Origin: DASYAN01 sp036501345
Lineage (GTDB): Bacteria > Chloroflexota > Ktedonobacteria > Ktedonobacterales > Ktedonobacteraceae
Reading direction: 5' to 3'
Length of the DNA stretch: 16,015 bases
Assembly: GCA_036501345.1 (NCBI GenBank)
Contig: DASYAN010000088.1
Coordinates: forward strand, 1 to 16,015
A program made the translations under genes and the position numbers. The notes below the pieces were generated by a model. The model did no database searches and was not told where the DNA came from. It saw nothing but the letters and a program-made list of their open reading frames with translations. Of the stretch, positions 1-6,787 are shown in pieces. Position 1 is the stretch's first letter; each line of letters starts with the position of its first letter.

Positions 1-597
1 TCACAGATGCTGCCGATTCGCGCACTGCATGAAGATGGTACAAGCTTTACACTTGACCGCGATGAAGGTATACGTGCTGACACTAACCTGCAAAAGTTAT
101 CAAACCTGAAACCCGCCTTTAAATCAGACGGTTTGATTACGGCAGGTAACTCTTCACAAATTAGTGATGGTGCTGCAGCTACACTGATCATGGAACGTGC
201 AACCGCCGAGCGTCTAGGGCTTAAACCACGTGCACGTTTTATTTCATTCGCCTTGGCGGGTGATAATCCCATTATGATGCTTACCGCTCCTATTCCTGCT
301 ACCCGTAAGGTGCTTGATAAAGCTGGCCTCACGCTCGATCAAATAGACTTGATCGAAATTAACGAAGCTTTCGCCAGTGTCGTATTAGCTTGGCTGCGTG
401 AGATGAAGGCTGATATGCAAAAGGTGAATGTGAACGGCGGAGCCATCGCGATAGGGCATCCTCTAGGAGCCTCGGGCGCTCGTCTCACCACCTTCTTACT
501 CAATGAGTTAGAGCGGACAGGCGGTCGTTACGGATTACAAACCATGTGCGAGGGCGGCGGTATGGCAAACGCGATGATTATTGAGCGACTAAACTAA
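1..597 (+). CDS. Thiolase (acetyl-CoA acyltransferase), 3' part only
   Basis: This is the C-terminal half of a thiolase, which condenses two acyl-CoA units or cleaves 3-ketoacyl-CoA, as in the last step of beta-oxidation. The reading frame is open from the window edge, so the N-terminal half with the nucleophilic Cys lies outside. Seen here are NEAFA (361-375), the NVNGGAIAIGHPLGASGAR block with its catalytic His codon at 457-459, and the C-terminal Cys at 547-549 in MCEGGGMANA. All key residues of this half are present and the end is of normal length. The chain length it prefers cannot be read from the sequence: a degradative FadA-type or a biosynthetic acetoacetyl-CoA thiolase are both possible. 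The ATG at position 7 is internal and not the true start. The gene runs tail-to-tail into the aldo/keto reductase. Confidence 0.95.
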   Translation, partial: SQMLPIRALHEDGTSFTLDRDEGIRADTNLQKLSNLKPAFKSDGLITAGNSSQISDGAAATLIMERATAERLGLKPRARFISFALAGDNPIMMLTAPIPATRKVLDKAGLTLDQIDLIEINEAFASVVLAWLREMKADMQKVNVNGGAIAIGHPLGASGARLTTFLLNELERTGGRYGLQTMCEGGGMANAMIIERLN

Positions 598-644
598 AGC
601 ACCCGTTCCACCTTAATTGGTGGTGGTAACTTCACGACAAAGAG

Positions 645-669
645 GGCCTGTGACTCGCAGCCACAGGCC
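645..669. terminator. Hairpin between convergent genes, possible two-way terminator
   Basis: A perfect 8-bp inverted repeat (GGCCTGTG 645-652, CACAGGCC 662-669) with a 9-nt loop lies between the stops of the thiolase and the reductase. No strong T run follows on either strand, so termination is inferred from position and stem strength. Confidence 0.4.
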
Positions 670-677
670 TTGTGAGA

Positions 678-1649
678 TTACCAGGCGTAGGCTTCGGGAG
701 CTGGTCCACCGGGACCAGGGAAGATGTGGTCGAGTTGGCCCAAGGCTTCTTGAGCGAGGTGGATATCAAGGGCATGCAGGTTGCTGTCAAGCTGGCTCAA
801 GGTACGAGGTCCGATGATAGGAGCGGTGACGACAGGGTTAGAGAGCAGCCAGGCCAGGGCAACGTGAGCTGGCTCTTCACCAAGTTCGGCACAGAATTTT
901 TCATAGGCTTCGACCTTTGCACGGTTTTTCTCGACGGCGAGCAGCATGTGGGCATCAGCACGACGGCCCGTTTTGGCTTTGTCTAAGACACCGCCGAGAA
1001 GCCCACCAGCGAGGGGACTCCAGGGAATGACACCAAGACCGTAAGCCTCACAGGCGGGCAGGACTTCCAGCTCTACAGTGCGGGCATTGAGGTTGTAAAT
1101 GCTTTGCTCCGAGACCAGTCCAAGGAAATGACGGCTGCGTGCAACCTCGTTGGCACGTGCGATGTGCCAGCCTGCGAAGTTACTGCTACCAACATAGATG
1201 ACTTTGCCCTCGCGAACCAGTTGCTCCATAGCTTGCCAGATCTCTTCCCAGGGAGTCGCACGATCAATATGGTGCATCTGGTAGAGATCGATATGGTCGG
1301 TCTGCAGACGACGCAGGCTATCTTCGCAAGCACGACGGATGTGCAGGGCCGAGAGATGAGACTGGTTAGGCCAATCCCCCATCACATTGTAGACTTTGGT
1401 AGCTAATACGACTTTATCACGACGGCCATCACCTTGCGCAAACCAGCGACCGATAATTTGCTCAGTGAAGCCGGGACCCTTTTTCCGGCCATAGATGTCA
1501 GCCGTGTCAAAGAAATTGATCCCATGCTCAAGAGCACGATCCATGATGGCAAAGCTATCGGCTTCACTGGTTTGTGGCCCAAAGTTCATGGTGCCGAGAC
1601 AGAGACGGCTGACTTTGAGTCCAGTACGTCCCAGATGTGTATACTCCAT
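678..1649 (-). CDS. Aldo/keto reductase
   Basis: A 323-aa NADPH-type aldo/keto reductase, a TIM-barrel enzyme that reduces aldehydes or ketones in the cytosol. The four catalytic residues are visible: Asp48 and Tyr53 in FFDTADIYG, Lys85 in VVLATK, and His126 in LYQMHHID. The later SNFAGWH segment and the C-terminal APIIGPRTLSQLDSNL (cofactor phosphate contacts) also fit the family. The general pattern is of the bacterial YhdN/YghZ-like group, but the substrate cannot be told. I chose the ATG at 1649; the GTG directly before it (1652) is in frame and adds only one residue. The SD is weak (GAG about 7 nt upstream). The gene stands alone. Two operator-like boxes upstream (1691-1764) suggest a repressor-controlled promoter. 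Confidence 0.93.
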   Translation of the reverse strand: MEYTHLGRTGLKVSRLCLGTMNFGPQTSEADSFAIMDRALEHGINFFDTADIYGRKKGPGFTEQIIGRWFAQGDGRRDKVVLATKVYNVMGDWPNQSHLSALHIRRACEDSLRRLQTDHIDLYQMHHIDRATPWEEIWQAMEQLVREGKVIYVGSSNFAGWHIARANEVARSRHFLGLVSEQSIYNLNARTVELEVLPACEAYGLGVIPWSPLAGGLLGGVLDKAKTGRRADAHMLLAVEKNRAKVEAYEKFCAELGEEPAHVALAWLLSNPVVTAPIIGPRTLSQLDSNLHALDIHLAQEALGQLDHIFPGPGGPAPEAYAW

Positions 1650-1690
1650 CACAATCTCGCTTTTCTAATTGCTGAAATACATTGACCTAT

Positions 1691-1764
1691 TACTACAGTT
1701 GTAATTGCGCTCGGAAAACTTTTTGAGCTCAGAGCTTAATCTTACCATAGTTACAACTGTAGTA
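1691..1764 (-). promoter_or_regulatory. Paired TACA-N2-TGTA operators upstream of the aldo/keto reductase
   Basis: A 14-bp sequence (TACTACAGTTGTAA, 1691-1704) is repeated in perfect inverted form at 1751-1764. Each copy contains a short dyad of its own, TACAGTTGTA (1694-1703) and TACAACTGTA (1752-1761), 58 bp apart. TACA-N2-TGTA is the type of box bound by CopY/BlaI/MecI winged-helix repressors. The boxes lie 40-115 bp upstream of the reductase start, a position expected for control. No such repressor gene is in the window. Confidence 0.45.
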
Positions 1765-1895
1765 CTATAGAGAGAATGCAGTATTCTCATAGGTCGCCAG
1801 ATGTTTGATGTATGTGAACTGAACGAACAAGATGGCTCGTTCTCATTCATTTTATCTCAGTAGAACGGTCAATTGCCACTGGCCCTCTAGCATAA

Positions 1896-1990
1896 TAGAC
1901 TCTATTCCGGTTCGGAGACAACGAGCTTAAAAACCAATACGCAGACGGAAGCTTCTCCCCTCATCACGATACCAACCGGAATAGAGTCTA
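1896..1990. repeat. 95-bp element with perfect 17-bp terminal inverted repeats
   Basis: TAGACTCTATTCCGGTT at 1896-1912 is matched by its exact reverse complement at 1974-1990, with 61 bp between. Both ends are bounded by TA, and TAATAGA overlaps each boundary (1893-1899, 1989-1995). There is no coding capacity. It could be a small non-autonomous mobile element inserted at TA, or a transcribed hairpin. It shares the string GGTTCGGA with the larger element at 2136. Confidence 0.5.
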
Positions 1991-2088
1991 ATAGATTCCA
2001 AGATATCAACGCGCTAGCACCTCTGGTATCAACACATTAACCCCTCTCAACACACAAGAAGAAACAACCTGCAAAGCTCTTTACTTTA

Positions 2089-2111
2089 GTTGTCGACAGT
2101 TGTCAGTTGTC
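2089..2111. repeat. Three GTTGTC repeats
   Basis: GTTGTC occurs at 2089-2094, 2099-2104 and 2106-2111, with spacings of 10 and 7 bp. It may be a protein-binding cluster or chance; no neighbouring promoter gives it a role. Confidence 0.2.
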
Positions 2112-2135
2112 AACGGGCTCCTCTCTCAAGTATTC

Positions 2136-2272
2136 TAAGGCAAGGTTCGGAAATGAGCTGAAAGCAATGTGACAATTTGAACGAACCAAAAATCGTGTAG
2201 AGCCTTGTCAAAGGCCATCTCATGAACCGATTACGGGTCTATAATTGTCACATTCTTTCGAACCTTGCCTTA
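2136..2272. mobile_element. 137-bp MITE-like element, TA-bounded
   Basis: The ends are a perfect 14-bp inverted repeat (TAAGGCAAGGTTCG at 2136-2149; reverse complement at 2259-2272). Inside them lies a second pair, AATGTGACAATT (2166-2177) against AATTGTCACATT (2243-2254), with GAAAG/CTTTC next to it. Together these make long, imperfect terminal repeats of about 40 bp on the left and 30 bp on the right; the left one carries a short extra insertion. TA at both ends is what IS630/Tc1-mariner type transposition leaves by duplicating its TA target. There is no open reading frame, so any mobility would depend on a transposase elsewhere. An alternative is a stable regulatory hairpin. Confidence 0.6.
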
Positions 2273-2339
2273 CCAAAAAAGGGGCTTTCTTTTCCCACCT
2301 CCGCCTACTTGTTCTCTCTGTCTGTCCAAAACCTAGCAT

Positions 2340-3242
2340 TCACAAGCCCTGGCTATTCCTAGTGATACCCCGGATAGAGAGCCACATCGCTACAACTTCA
2401 GGACTGTAGGATACACTGGTACAAGCAGTTACAATGTTGTTAAAAGCTTCTTCAGCTTCTTTTACTGTTTTTTTACCAAGTTTAACGTGCTCATAGATGA
2501 TCTTTATATTTTTATATAAGTGTTTATAGTCTTTTCTTAATTTACTACCTTCTTTAGCTCCCACATATTTGCCATGTAATTCTTCTATCTTAGATACATT
2601 ATCTTGTATAAATTTATACCTTTTGGTATCATTCCGAGTAACATGTTCAGCAGTGCTTTTGAGAGTGTGTAGGTCCACTAAATTATGCGTAGCCTCTTGT
2701 AATTGTCCATTAAGTACCTTTATGTCAGTTTTTAACGTTGCTTCCTGCTCCGTGGCTCCCGTCAATTCTTCTTCTACATTTTGTATATTATTTTCATAAT
2801 TTTTACGTTGTTCATTTAATTGTTCATTAATACTGTTTCTACGAGATTCTGCATCTCTTATCATTTTCTTTATCCCATCATCATCTTCATTACTTGATGA
2901 TAGTTTATCATTTAATGTTCTAATTTCTGTCTCCAATGCTGTTAAGTTGCTCTCCAGGATTTGCACAGTTCGACGATTTGGTTCCATATTATCCTGCTGC
3001 TGTTCTCCATTACGGATCCTAGCATTACAATCTTTTAAAAAAAATGTTGCTCCTTCCTCAATTCCTTTTACAATTTTCCTTTCCTGGCTGAATTCATGGG
3101 CGTACTGCAGTACATTTGTATGATCACCTTTCATGAGATCCCTTTTTATAGTGTTGATTAGATTTCTCATGCGAGTAGTCACTTTTTCTACATTATCTCT
3201 AATAGAATTATATATTCTACCTCCACACTCCCTTGTAAGCAT
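2340..3242 (-). CDS. Unknown AT-rich coiled-coil protein
   Basis: A 300-aa, highly charged, helix-rich protein of unknown family. Residues about 92-195 show heptad-like spacing of Leu/Ile/Val (for example LESNLTALETEIRTL and later VEEELTGATEQEATL), so a long coiled coil and self-assembly are likely. No signal peptide or membrane segment is seen. The C-terminal about 70 residues are a separate Lys/Tyr-rich helical part. I chose the ATG at 3242 because AGAAGG lies 7 nt upstream. The frame is open further, to a TTG at 3416 that has no SD, and this extension overlaps the end of the proline-rich gene. The two may therefore be a single protein split by a frame change. The DNA is visibly richer in A+T than the metabolic genes around it, which suggests a different origin. 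The function is not known. Confidence 0.7.
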   Translation of the reverse strand: MLTRECGGRIYNSIRDNVEKVTTRMRNLINTIKRDLMKGDHTNVLQYAHEFSQERKIVKGIEEGATFFLKDCNARIRNGEQQQDNMEPNRRTVQILESNLTALETEIRTLNDKLSSSNEDDDGIKKMIRDAESRRNSINEQLNEQRKNYENNIQNVEEELTGATEQEATLKTDIKVLNGQLQEATHNLVDLHTLKSTAEHVTRNDTKRYKFIQDNVSKIEELHGKYVGAKEGSKLRKDYKHLYKNIKIIYEHVKLGKKTVKEAEEAFNNIVTACTSVSYSPEVVAMWLSIRGITRNSQGL

Positions 3243-3285
3243 ATTCGTGCCTTCTATATATTCCAGTGGAAATTTCGTTGTTTCT

Positions 3286-4254
3286 TCACCTATGTGCGGA
3301 TCTCTCGGATTCTTGTGGTCTTGCTGGGCCAAGATCTGACCGAATACGCTTATAGCGGTTGTCGGAAGGATTGACCTCTTGTATCTCCTGTGGCTCGCCT
3401 CGTTCCGAGGGATCAAGACTTTGGCTAACCGCTGTAGTATCAGGCAAAGAAAGGAGTGCGGATCCCCCGTATATCGATGGTAATGACCGTTTTTTTATAG
3501 ATGATGCACCTGCTGATGAAGGTGGCCCAGGTCTCCACTCCTTAAGCGGGTCTGTACTATGTGGCGGGAACTGGCGGCTATCCGGAGGCCATGGTCCTCC
3601 TTGCGGCGGATCTGACAATTGAGCAGGAGGATGCCCATAATCTGGCGGATGGGGGAAGCCCGCATCTGGTGCTGGCCCTGTGAAAGGTGTAGCAGGATGC
3701 CCATAACCTTGCTGGTAGGAGCTCACATCTGGTGGTGGCGGGAAGGGAAAGTCCTGCGGAGGCCATGGTCCCGCTTGTTGCGGATATAGCCTTTGAGCAG
3801 AAGCCTCAATTAATTTAATACGCCTGTCGATTTCTCTGCTCACCTCATCTAATCGGTCTGAAGGTTGACCGAAAGTTCTTTCAGGCGGCAGACCTGCTGG
3901 TGGCGGGAAGGGAAGGTCCTGCGGAGGCCATGGTCCTGCTTGTTGCGGATATGGCCCTGCGAAAGGAGGCACATCAGATGGCAGGCAAGAGAAGCTTGCA
4001 TCTGGTGGTTGCGAGAGCGGAGGCCGTAGTTCTCCTTGCGCCCAAGCTGGCCCTTGAGCAAGAGTCCTTCCCTCTGAAGTTTGCCAGTTGACGCGTGCTA
4101 GTTGATAAGCAGCATTATATTGTGGCGTTACTGCTCCAGCCGTAGGCCTAATATCCCTCAGAGGTCTACTATCCCTCTCTTGTCGAGAGTTTGATCGTCC
4201 ATCACCATCTTGAGGTCCTCTGTCTATATTATAACCTCCGTCTCTTGGTCTCAT
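3286..4254 (-). CDS. Unknown proline-rich low-complexity protein
   Basis: A 322-aa protein with an Arg/Asp/Gly-rich N-terminus (residues 1-40) and a long Pro/Gly/Gln-rich, probably disordered body (about 77-245). PQQAGPWPPQD occurs at residues 103-113 and 158-168, and a shorter GPWPPDS at 220-226. A helical charged stretch (133-156, DRLDEVSREIDRRIKLIEAS) separates the two main repeats. There is no signal peptide or membrane segment. The start is well supported: ATG at 4254 with AAGGAG 8 nt upstream. The last 44 codons overlap, in another frame, an open extension of the coiled-coil gene. Such proline-rich plus coiled-coil pairs are often scaffolds or cell-surface/cell-pole proteins, but nothing here proves that. 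No family is recognised. Confidence 0.75.
   Translation of the reverse strand: MRPRDGGYNIDRGPQDGDGRSNSRQERDSRPLRDIRPTAGAVTPQYNAAYQLARVNWQTSEGRTLAQGPAWAQGELRPPLSQPPDASFSCLPSDVPPFAGPYPQQAGPWPPQDLPFPPPAGLPPERTFGQPSDRLDEVSREIDRRIKLIEASAQRLYPQQAGPWPPQDFPFPPPPDVSSYQQGYGHPATPFTGPAPDAGFPHPPDYGHPPAQLSDPPQGGPWPPDSRQFPPHSTDPLKEWRPGPPSSAGASSIKKRSLPSIYGGSALLSLPDTTAVSQSLDPSERGEPQEIQEVNPSDNRYKRIRSDLGPARPQESERSAHR
3734..3956. repeat. Direct repeat of about 58 bp, period 165 bp, inside the proline-rich gene
   Basis: Positions 3734-3791 and 3899-3956 match at all but about three bases. The period of 165 bp is 55 codons, so the frame is kept. It encodes the repeated PQQAGPWPPQD-FPFPPP block and indicates a recent in-frame duplication. 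Confidence 0.85.
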
Positions 4255-4311
4255 TACAATATCTCCTTTTCCTTATAAAATTTAATATTTCAAACAATTC
4301 TTATATCACAC

Positions 4312-4590
4312 TCAAAACGAGTGTTTCCTATTAAAACAAACAGGAAGTTGATCTGTATCAGAGCCAGTCTGTGGGTGTTGTTGGTAGTGGAACAGTGAAG
4401 ATGCTCCTCCAGCAAGGATAAAGGCAATCTTTTGCTTGTTTGTAAGCATTTGATAGGCCAGAGCAAGCGCTTCACCAGGGCTATTTGTCTCATTTGAAGT
4501 TTGTAGGATGGTTTGTTGCAGATGGTTCATCTTCTCAAGAACCAAGACTTGCTGAGCCCAAGTACTGATAAGGGACGCTGAATTTTTCAT
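4312..4590 (-). CDS. Small protein of unknown function (92 aa)
   Basis: A 92-aa open frame with an ATG at 4590 and GGAAGG 6 nt upstream, which is good initiation evidence. The protein looks largely helical up to about residue 70, with a short hydrophobic patch (KIAFILAGGASSLF, about residues 54-67) too short and too interrupted for a clear membrane span. The C-terminus is Gln/His/Asp-rich and irregular. It lies 57 bp upstream of the proline-rich gene on the same strand and could be co-transcribed with it as the first gene of a three-gene cassette. No family is recognised. Confidence 0.55.
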   Translation of the reverse strand: MKNSASLISTWAQQVLVLEKMNHLQQTILQTSNETNSPGEALALAYQMLTNKQKIAFILAGGASSLFHYQQHPQTGSDTDQLPVCFNRKHSF

Positions 4591-4648
4591 ATGCTTCCTT
4601 CCAAGACTAATTTAATTCTATACATCAAAAGCATTTGGTTAGAAATTA

Positions 4649-4690
4649 TCACCAGGCATAGTCTTTTACTCCCTTTTTATTATTCATCAT
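4649..4690 (-). CDS. Possible 13-codon small ORF
   Basis: Reads MMNNKKGVKDYAW, from tandem ATG codons at 4690/4687, with GAGGTG about 10 nt upstream. It lies 58 bp before the 92-aa gene on the same strand. It could be a leader peptide or chance; the only support is the SD-like sequence. Confidence 0.15.
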   Translation of the reverse strand: MMNNKKGVKDYAW

Positions 4691-4915
4691 ATATTTCAAA
4701 CACCTCTTAATAAGACAGATAAAACGAGTACCACTCTCAACTATATCCAACCTATGTCATCCTGTCTAGTCGAAAAGAGGGACAATTCAGGGCTTGTAAA
4801 TGCTGGCAAGAGAGAAAAGTCAGAGAGAGGAGGGAAGCCAAAAAGGTGGCAGAGAGAAAGAGAAGAAGGGACAGATGTGGCCCCAAACAGCCCAGAACAA
4901 GGCAAGAGAGGTGAT

Positions 4916-4944
4916 CAGCTCCCACACATATTCAATGGGAGCTG
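4916..4944 (-). terminator. Hairpin downstream of the acyl-CoA dehydrogenase
   Basis: A perfect 9-bp stem (CAGCTCCCA 4916-4924, TGGGAGCTG 4936-4944) with an 11-nt loop, 50 bp after the dehydrogenase stop on the - strand. The sequence after it is pyrimidine-rich but has no pure T run, so it is a plausible but not classical terminator. Confidence 0.4.
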
Positions 4945-4993
4945 CAACCGTGGCTGCTGGACATACATTCAGACTCATGAAGTTTTCCTTGTT

Positions 4994-6787
4994 CTACAAA
5001 GGATAACCCTGTTTTTCAACGACAAGAGCTGCAATTTCGCGTTGTGCTGCCACACCATTGAACAGGTAATCTCCAACGTAAGTCCGTACACGCTCGAGCA
5101 CTTTCTCGACTCTATGCTCTTCGACATAGCTCATGATGAGCTGATCGAGATTGCTACGGATGCGTGAGAAGGACAGCCATGTCGCCAGTTGGGCCAGTTT
5201 GATATGGGTTGGGCTGCTCTCATCACCACGATGAACTACTTTGATGGCGCGTGCCAGGGCACTATCGACGGCATAGAGTTCAATTAACAGGTTCGCCAAG
5301 TATTCAATAAATTCTTGTTCCTTTTCGATTCCCTGTGGATTAGACATGTATTTTACCACAACCTGCATTGCTACATAGATTGTGGCGTCTTTGGCTCGCT
5401 CTAGCGCATTAACGGCACCGCGCAAGGCTGCTGGAACTGCCTCGCTCGTACGATCTGGTGCCTGTCCGTCCTTGATCCTGGCTTCGATCTTAGGATAGAG
5501 CGACATCAGGTCGACCTTGCCCTTCAGTGCACGGCGGAATAGCGTATTGACAGCGACGAGGCGGTTGATCTCATTAGTACCCTCGAAGATACGCTGGATA
5601 CGCGCATCGCGATAGGCCTTCTCAATCGGATACTCTTGCATAAAACCATAGCCACCGAAGATCTGCACACCTTCATCCACAATCTGAGACAAGACTTCGC
5701 TGCCATGAATCTTGGCAATCGATGCTTCTAGCGCATATTCCTCAACAACCTTGAAGACACTTTCAGTATCGTCACCCGAGGCTTTCTGGGCCAGTGTCAT
5801 ATTGGCCGCAGTGCGAAAGACTTCGCTCTCAAGTGCATAAGTCTCAGCGGCCATGCGGGCAAGCTTCTTCTTCATCATACCAAATTCGTGCAGGTGCCTG
5901 CCAAAGGCTTTGCGCTCAGTGGTATATGTTGCAGAAAGCTTCAGTGCTGCATGAGCCCCACCAATGGTACCAGCTGCTAACTTCAAGCGTCCAATATTCA
6001 GGATATTGAAGGCGATTTTGTAGCCTTTGTGCAGTTCTCCTAGAACGTTCTCGACAGGCACTTGCACATTCTCGAAGTAGACCTGACGCGTTGAAGAGCC
6101 TTTGATACCCATCTTCCGCTCTTCCGCTCCAGTCGAGACTCCTGGCCATGAGAACTCGACAATAAAGGCCGTGGGACGTTCATTGCCGATACGAGCAAAA
6201 GCAACCATAACATCGGCAAAACCCGCATTTGAGATCCATTGTTTGGTTCCATTCAGAATGTAGTATTTGCCATCGGGCGAGAGTTCAGCTCGCGTACTTA
6301 AGTTCATAGCATCTGAACCTACGCCGGGTTCGGTCAGGGCATAGGCAGAGATCCATTCGCCAGAGGCTAGCTTCGGCAGGTAATACTGCTTTTGTTCCTC
6401 AGTGCCATAGTAGACAATCGGCAAGGTGCCAATCGTGCTATGCGCACCCATGGCCACGCTGAACGAGGCTTCACGCATTGTCGAAGCTACCAGTATACTG
6501 GTGAGCAGACCAAGCTCCGCGCCACCGTACTGCACCGGAACATCGACCATCAGCAATCCCTGCTCGCCTGCTTTCTTAACTAATCCAAGCAAAACACCCG
6601 GTTCCTGATGCTCAATGGCTTCGACTCTGGGCAATACTTCTCGTTCGATAAAAGTCGCGCTTGCCTCTTGAATCATAAGCTGATCTTCGTCGAGTTCTTC
6701 TTGGATGAATATTTTATCTGCACTCTCGCTGACGGGAGTGATCAGAAAGGCTGTTCCTAGCTCTGTAGAATTGGTGGTCGTTGTCAT
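4994..6787 (-). CDS. Acyl-CoA dehydrogenase, long form with C-terminal extension
   Basis: A 597-aa FAD-dependent acyl-CoA dehydrogenase, the first oxidation step of fatty-acid beta-oxidation (acyl-CoA to trans-2-enoyl-CoA). The N-terminal helical domain, the middle beta domain with ALTEPGVGSDA (150-160) and GTKQWISNAG, and the C-terminal domain with QIFGGYGF (375-382) are all present. The catalytic base is Glu402 in RIFEGTNEINR. About 180 residues follow the usual end, as in VLCAD/ACAD9 and the roughly 590-aa Bacillus FadE, which points to long-chain substrates. The ATG at 6787 overlaps the ligase stop in an ATGA and has GAGGAGG 9 nt upstream, so translation is probably coupled. No key residue is missing. 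The electron acceptor would be an ETF encoded elsewhere. Confidence 0.95.
   Translation of the reverse strand: MTTTTNSTELGTAFLITPVSESADKIFIQEELDEDQLMIQEASATFIEREVLPRVEAIEHQEPGVLLGLVKKAGEQGLLMVDVPVQYGGAELGLLTSILVASTMREASFSVAMGAHSTIGTLPIVYYGTEEQKQYYLPKLASGEWISAYALTEPGVGSDAMNLSTRAELSPDGKYYILNGTKQWISNAGFADVMVAFARIGNERPTAFIVEFSWPGVSTGAEERKMGIKGSSTRQVYFENVQVPVENVLGELHKGYKIAFNILNIGRLKLAAGTIGGAHAALKLSATYTTERKAFGRHLHEFGMMKKKLARMAAETYALESEVFRTAANMTLAQKASGDDTESVFKVVEEYALEASIAKIHGSEVLSQIVDEGVQIFGGYGFMQEYPIEKAYRDARIQRIFEGTNEINRLVAVNTLFRRALKGKVDLMSLYPKIEARIKDGQAPDRTSEAVPAALRGAVNALERAKDATIYVAMQVVVKYMSNPQGIEKEQEFIEYLANLLIELYAVDSALARAIKVVHRGDESSPTHIKLAQLATWLSFSRIRSNLDQLIMSYVEEHRVEKVLERVRTYVGDYLFNGVAAQREIAALVVEKQGYPL

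Larger units (their letters stand above)
1765..2339. other. Gene-free stretch between the reductase and the coiled-coil gene
   Basis: I find no convincing gene here on either strand. It holds the two inverted-repeat elements listed separately (1896-1990 and 2136-2272) and three close copies of GTTGTC (2089, 2099, 2106). At its right end, on the - strand, a weak GGG/CCC stem is followed by six T (about 2274-2310), which may end transcription of the coiled-coil gene. Confidence 0.5.
4591..4993. other. Gene-poor stretch upstream of the unknown cassette, with a purine-rich tract
   Basis: No supported gene larger than a few codons. The right half (about 4806-4875) is strongly purine-rich on the + strand, with repeated GAGA. 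The left half is AT-rich and probably holds the promoter of the cassette, but no clear -35/-10 pair stands out. A 137-codon + frame starting at 4754 runs antisense into the acyl-CoA dehydrogenase 3' end and is not believed. Confidence 0.45.

Noticed and set aside
3243..3416. TTG start at 3416 for the coiled-coil gene
   Set aside because: No SD upstream, and it would lie wholly inside the well-supported proline-rich gene; kept only as part of the frame-change hypothesis.
4754..5167. 137-codon + strand ORF
   Set aside because: It runs antisense into the acyl-CoA dehydrogenase 3' end, has no family resemblance, and its first half is the purine-rich tract, which avoids stops by composition.
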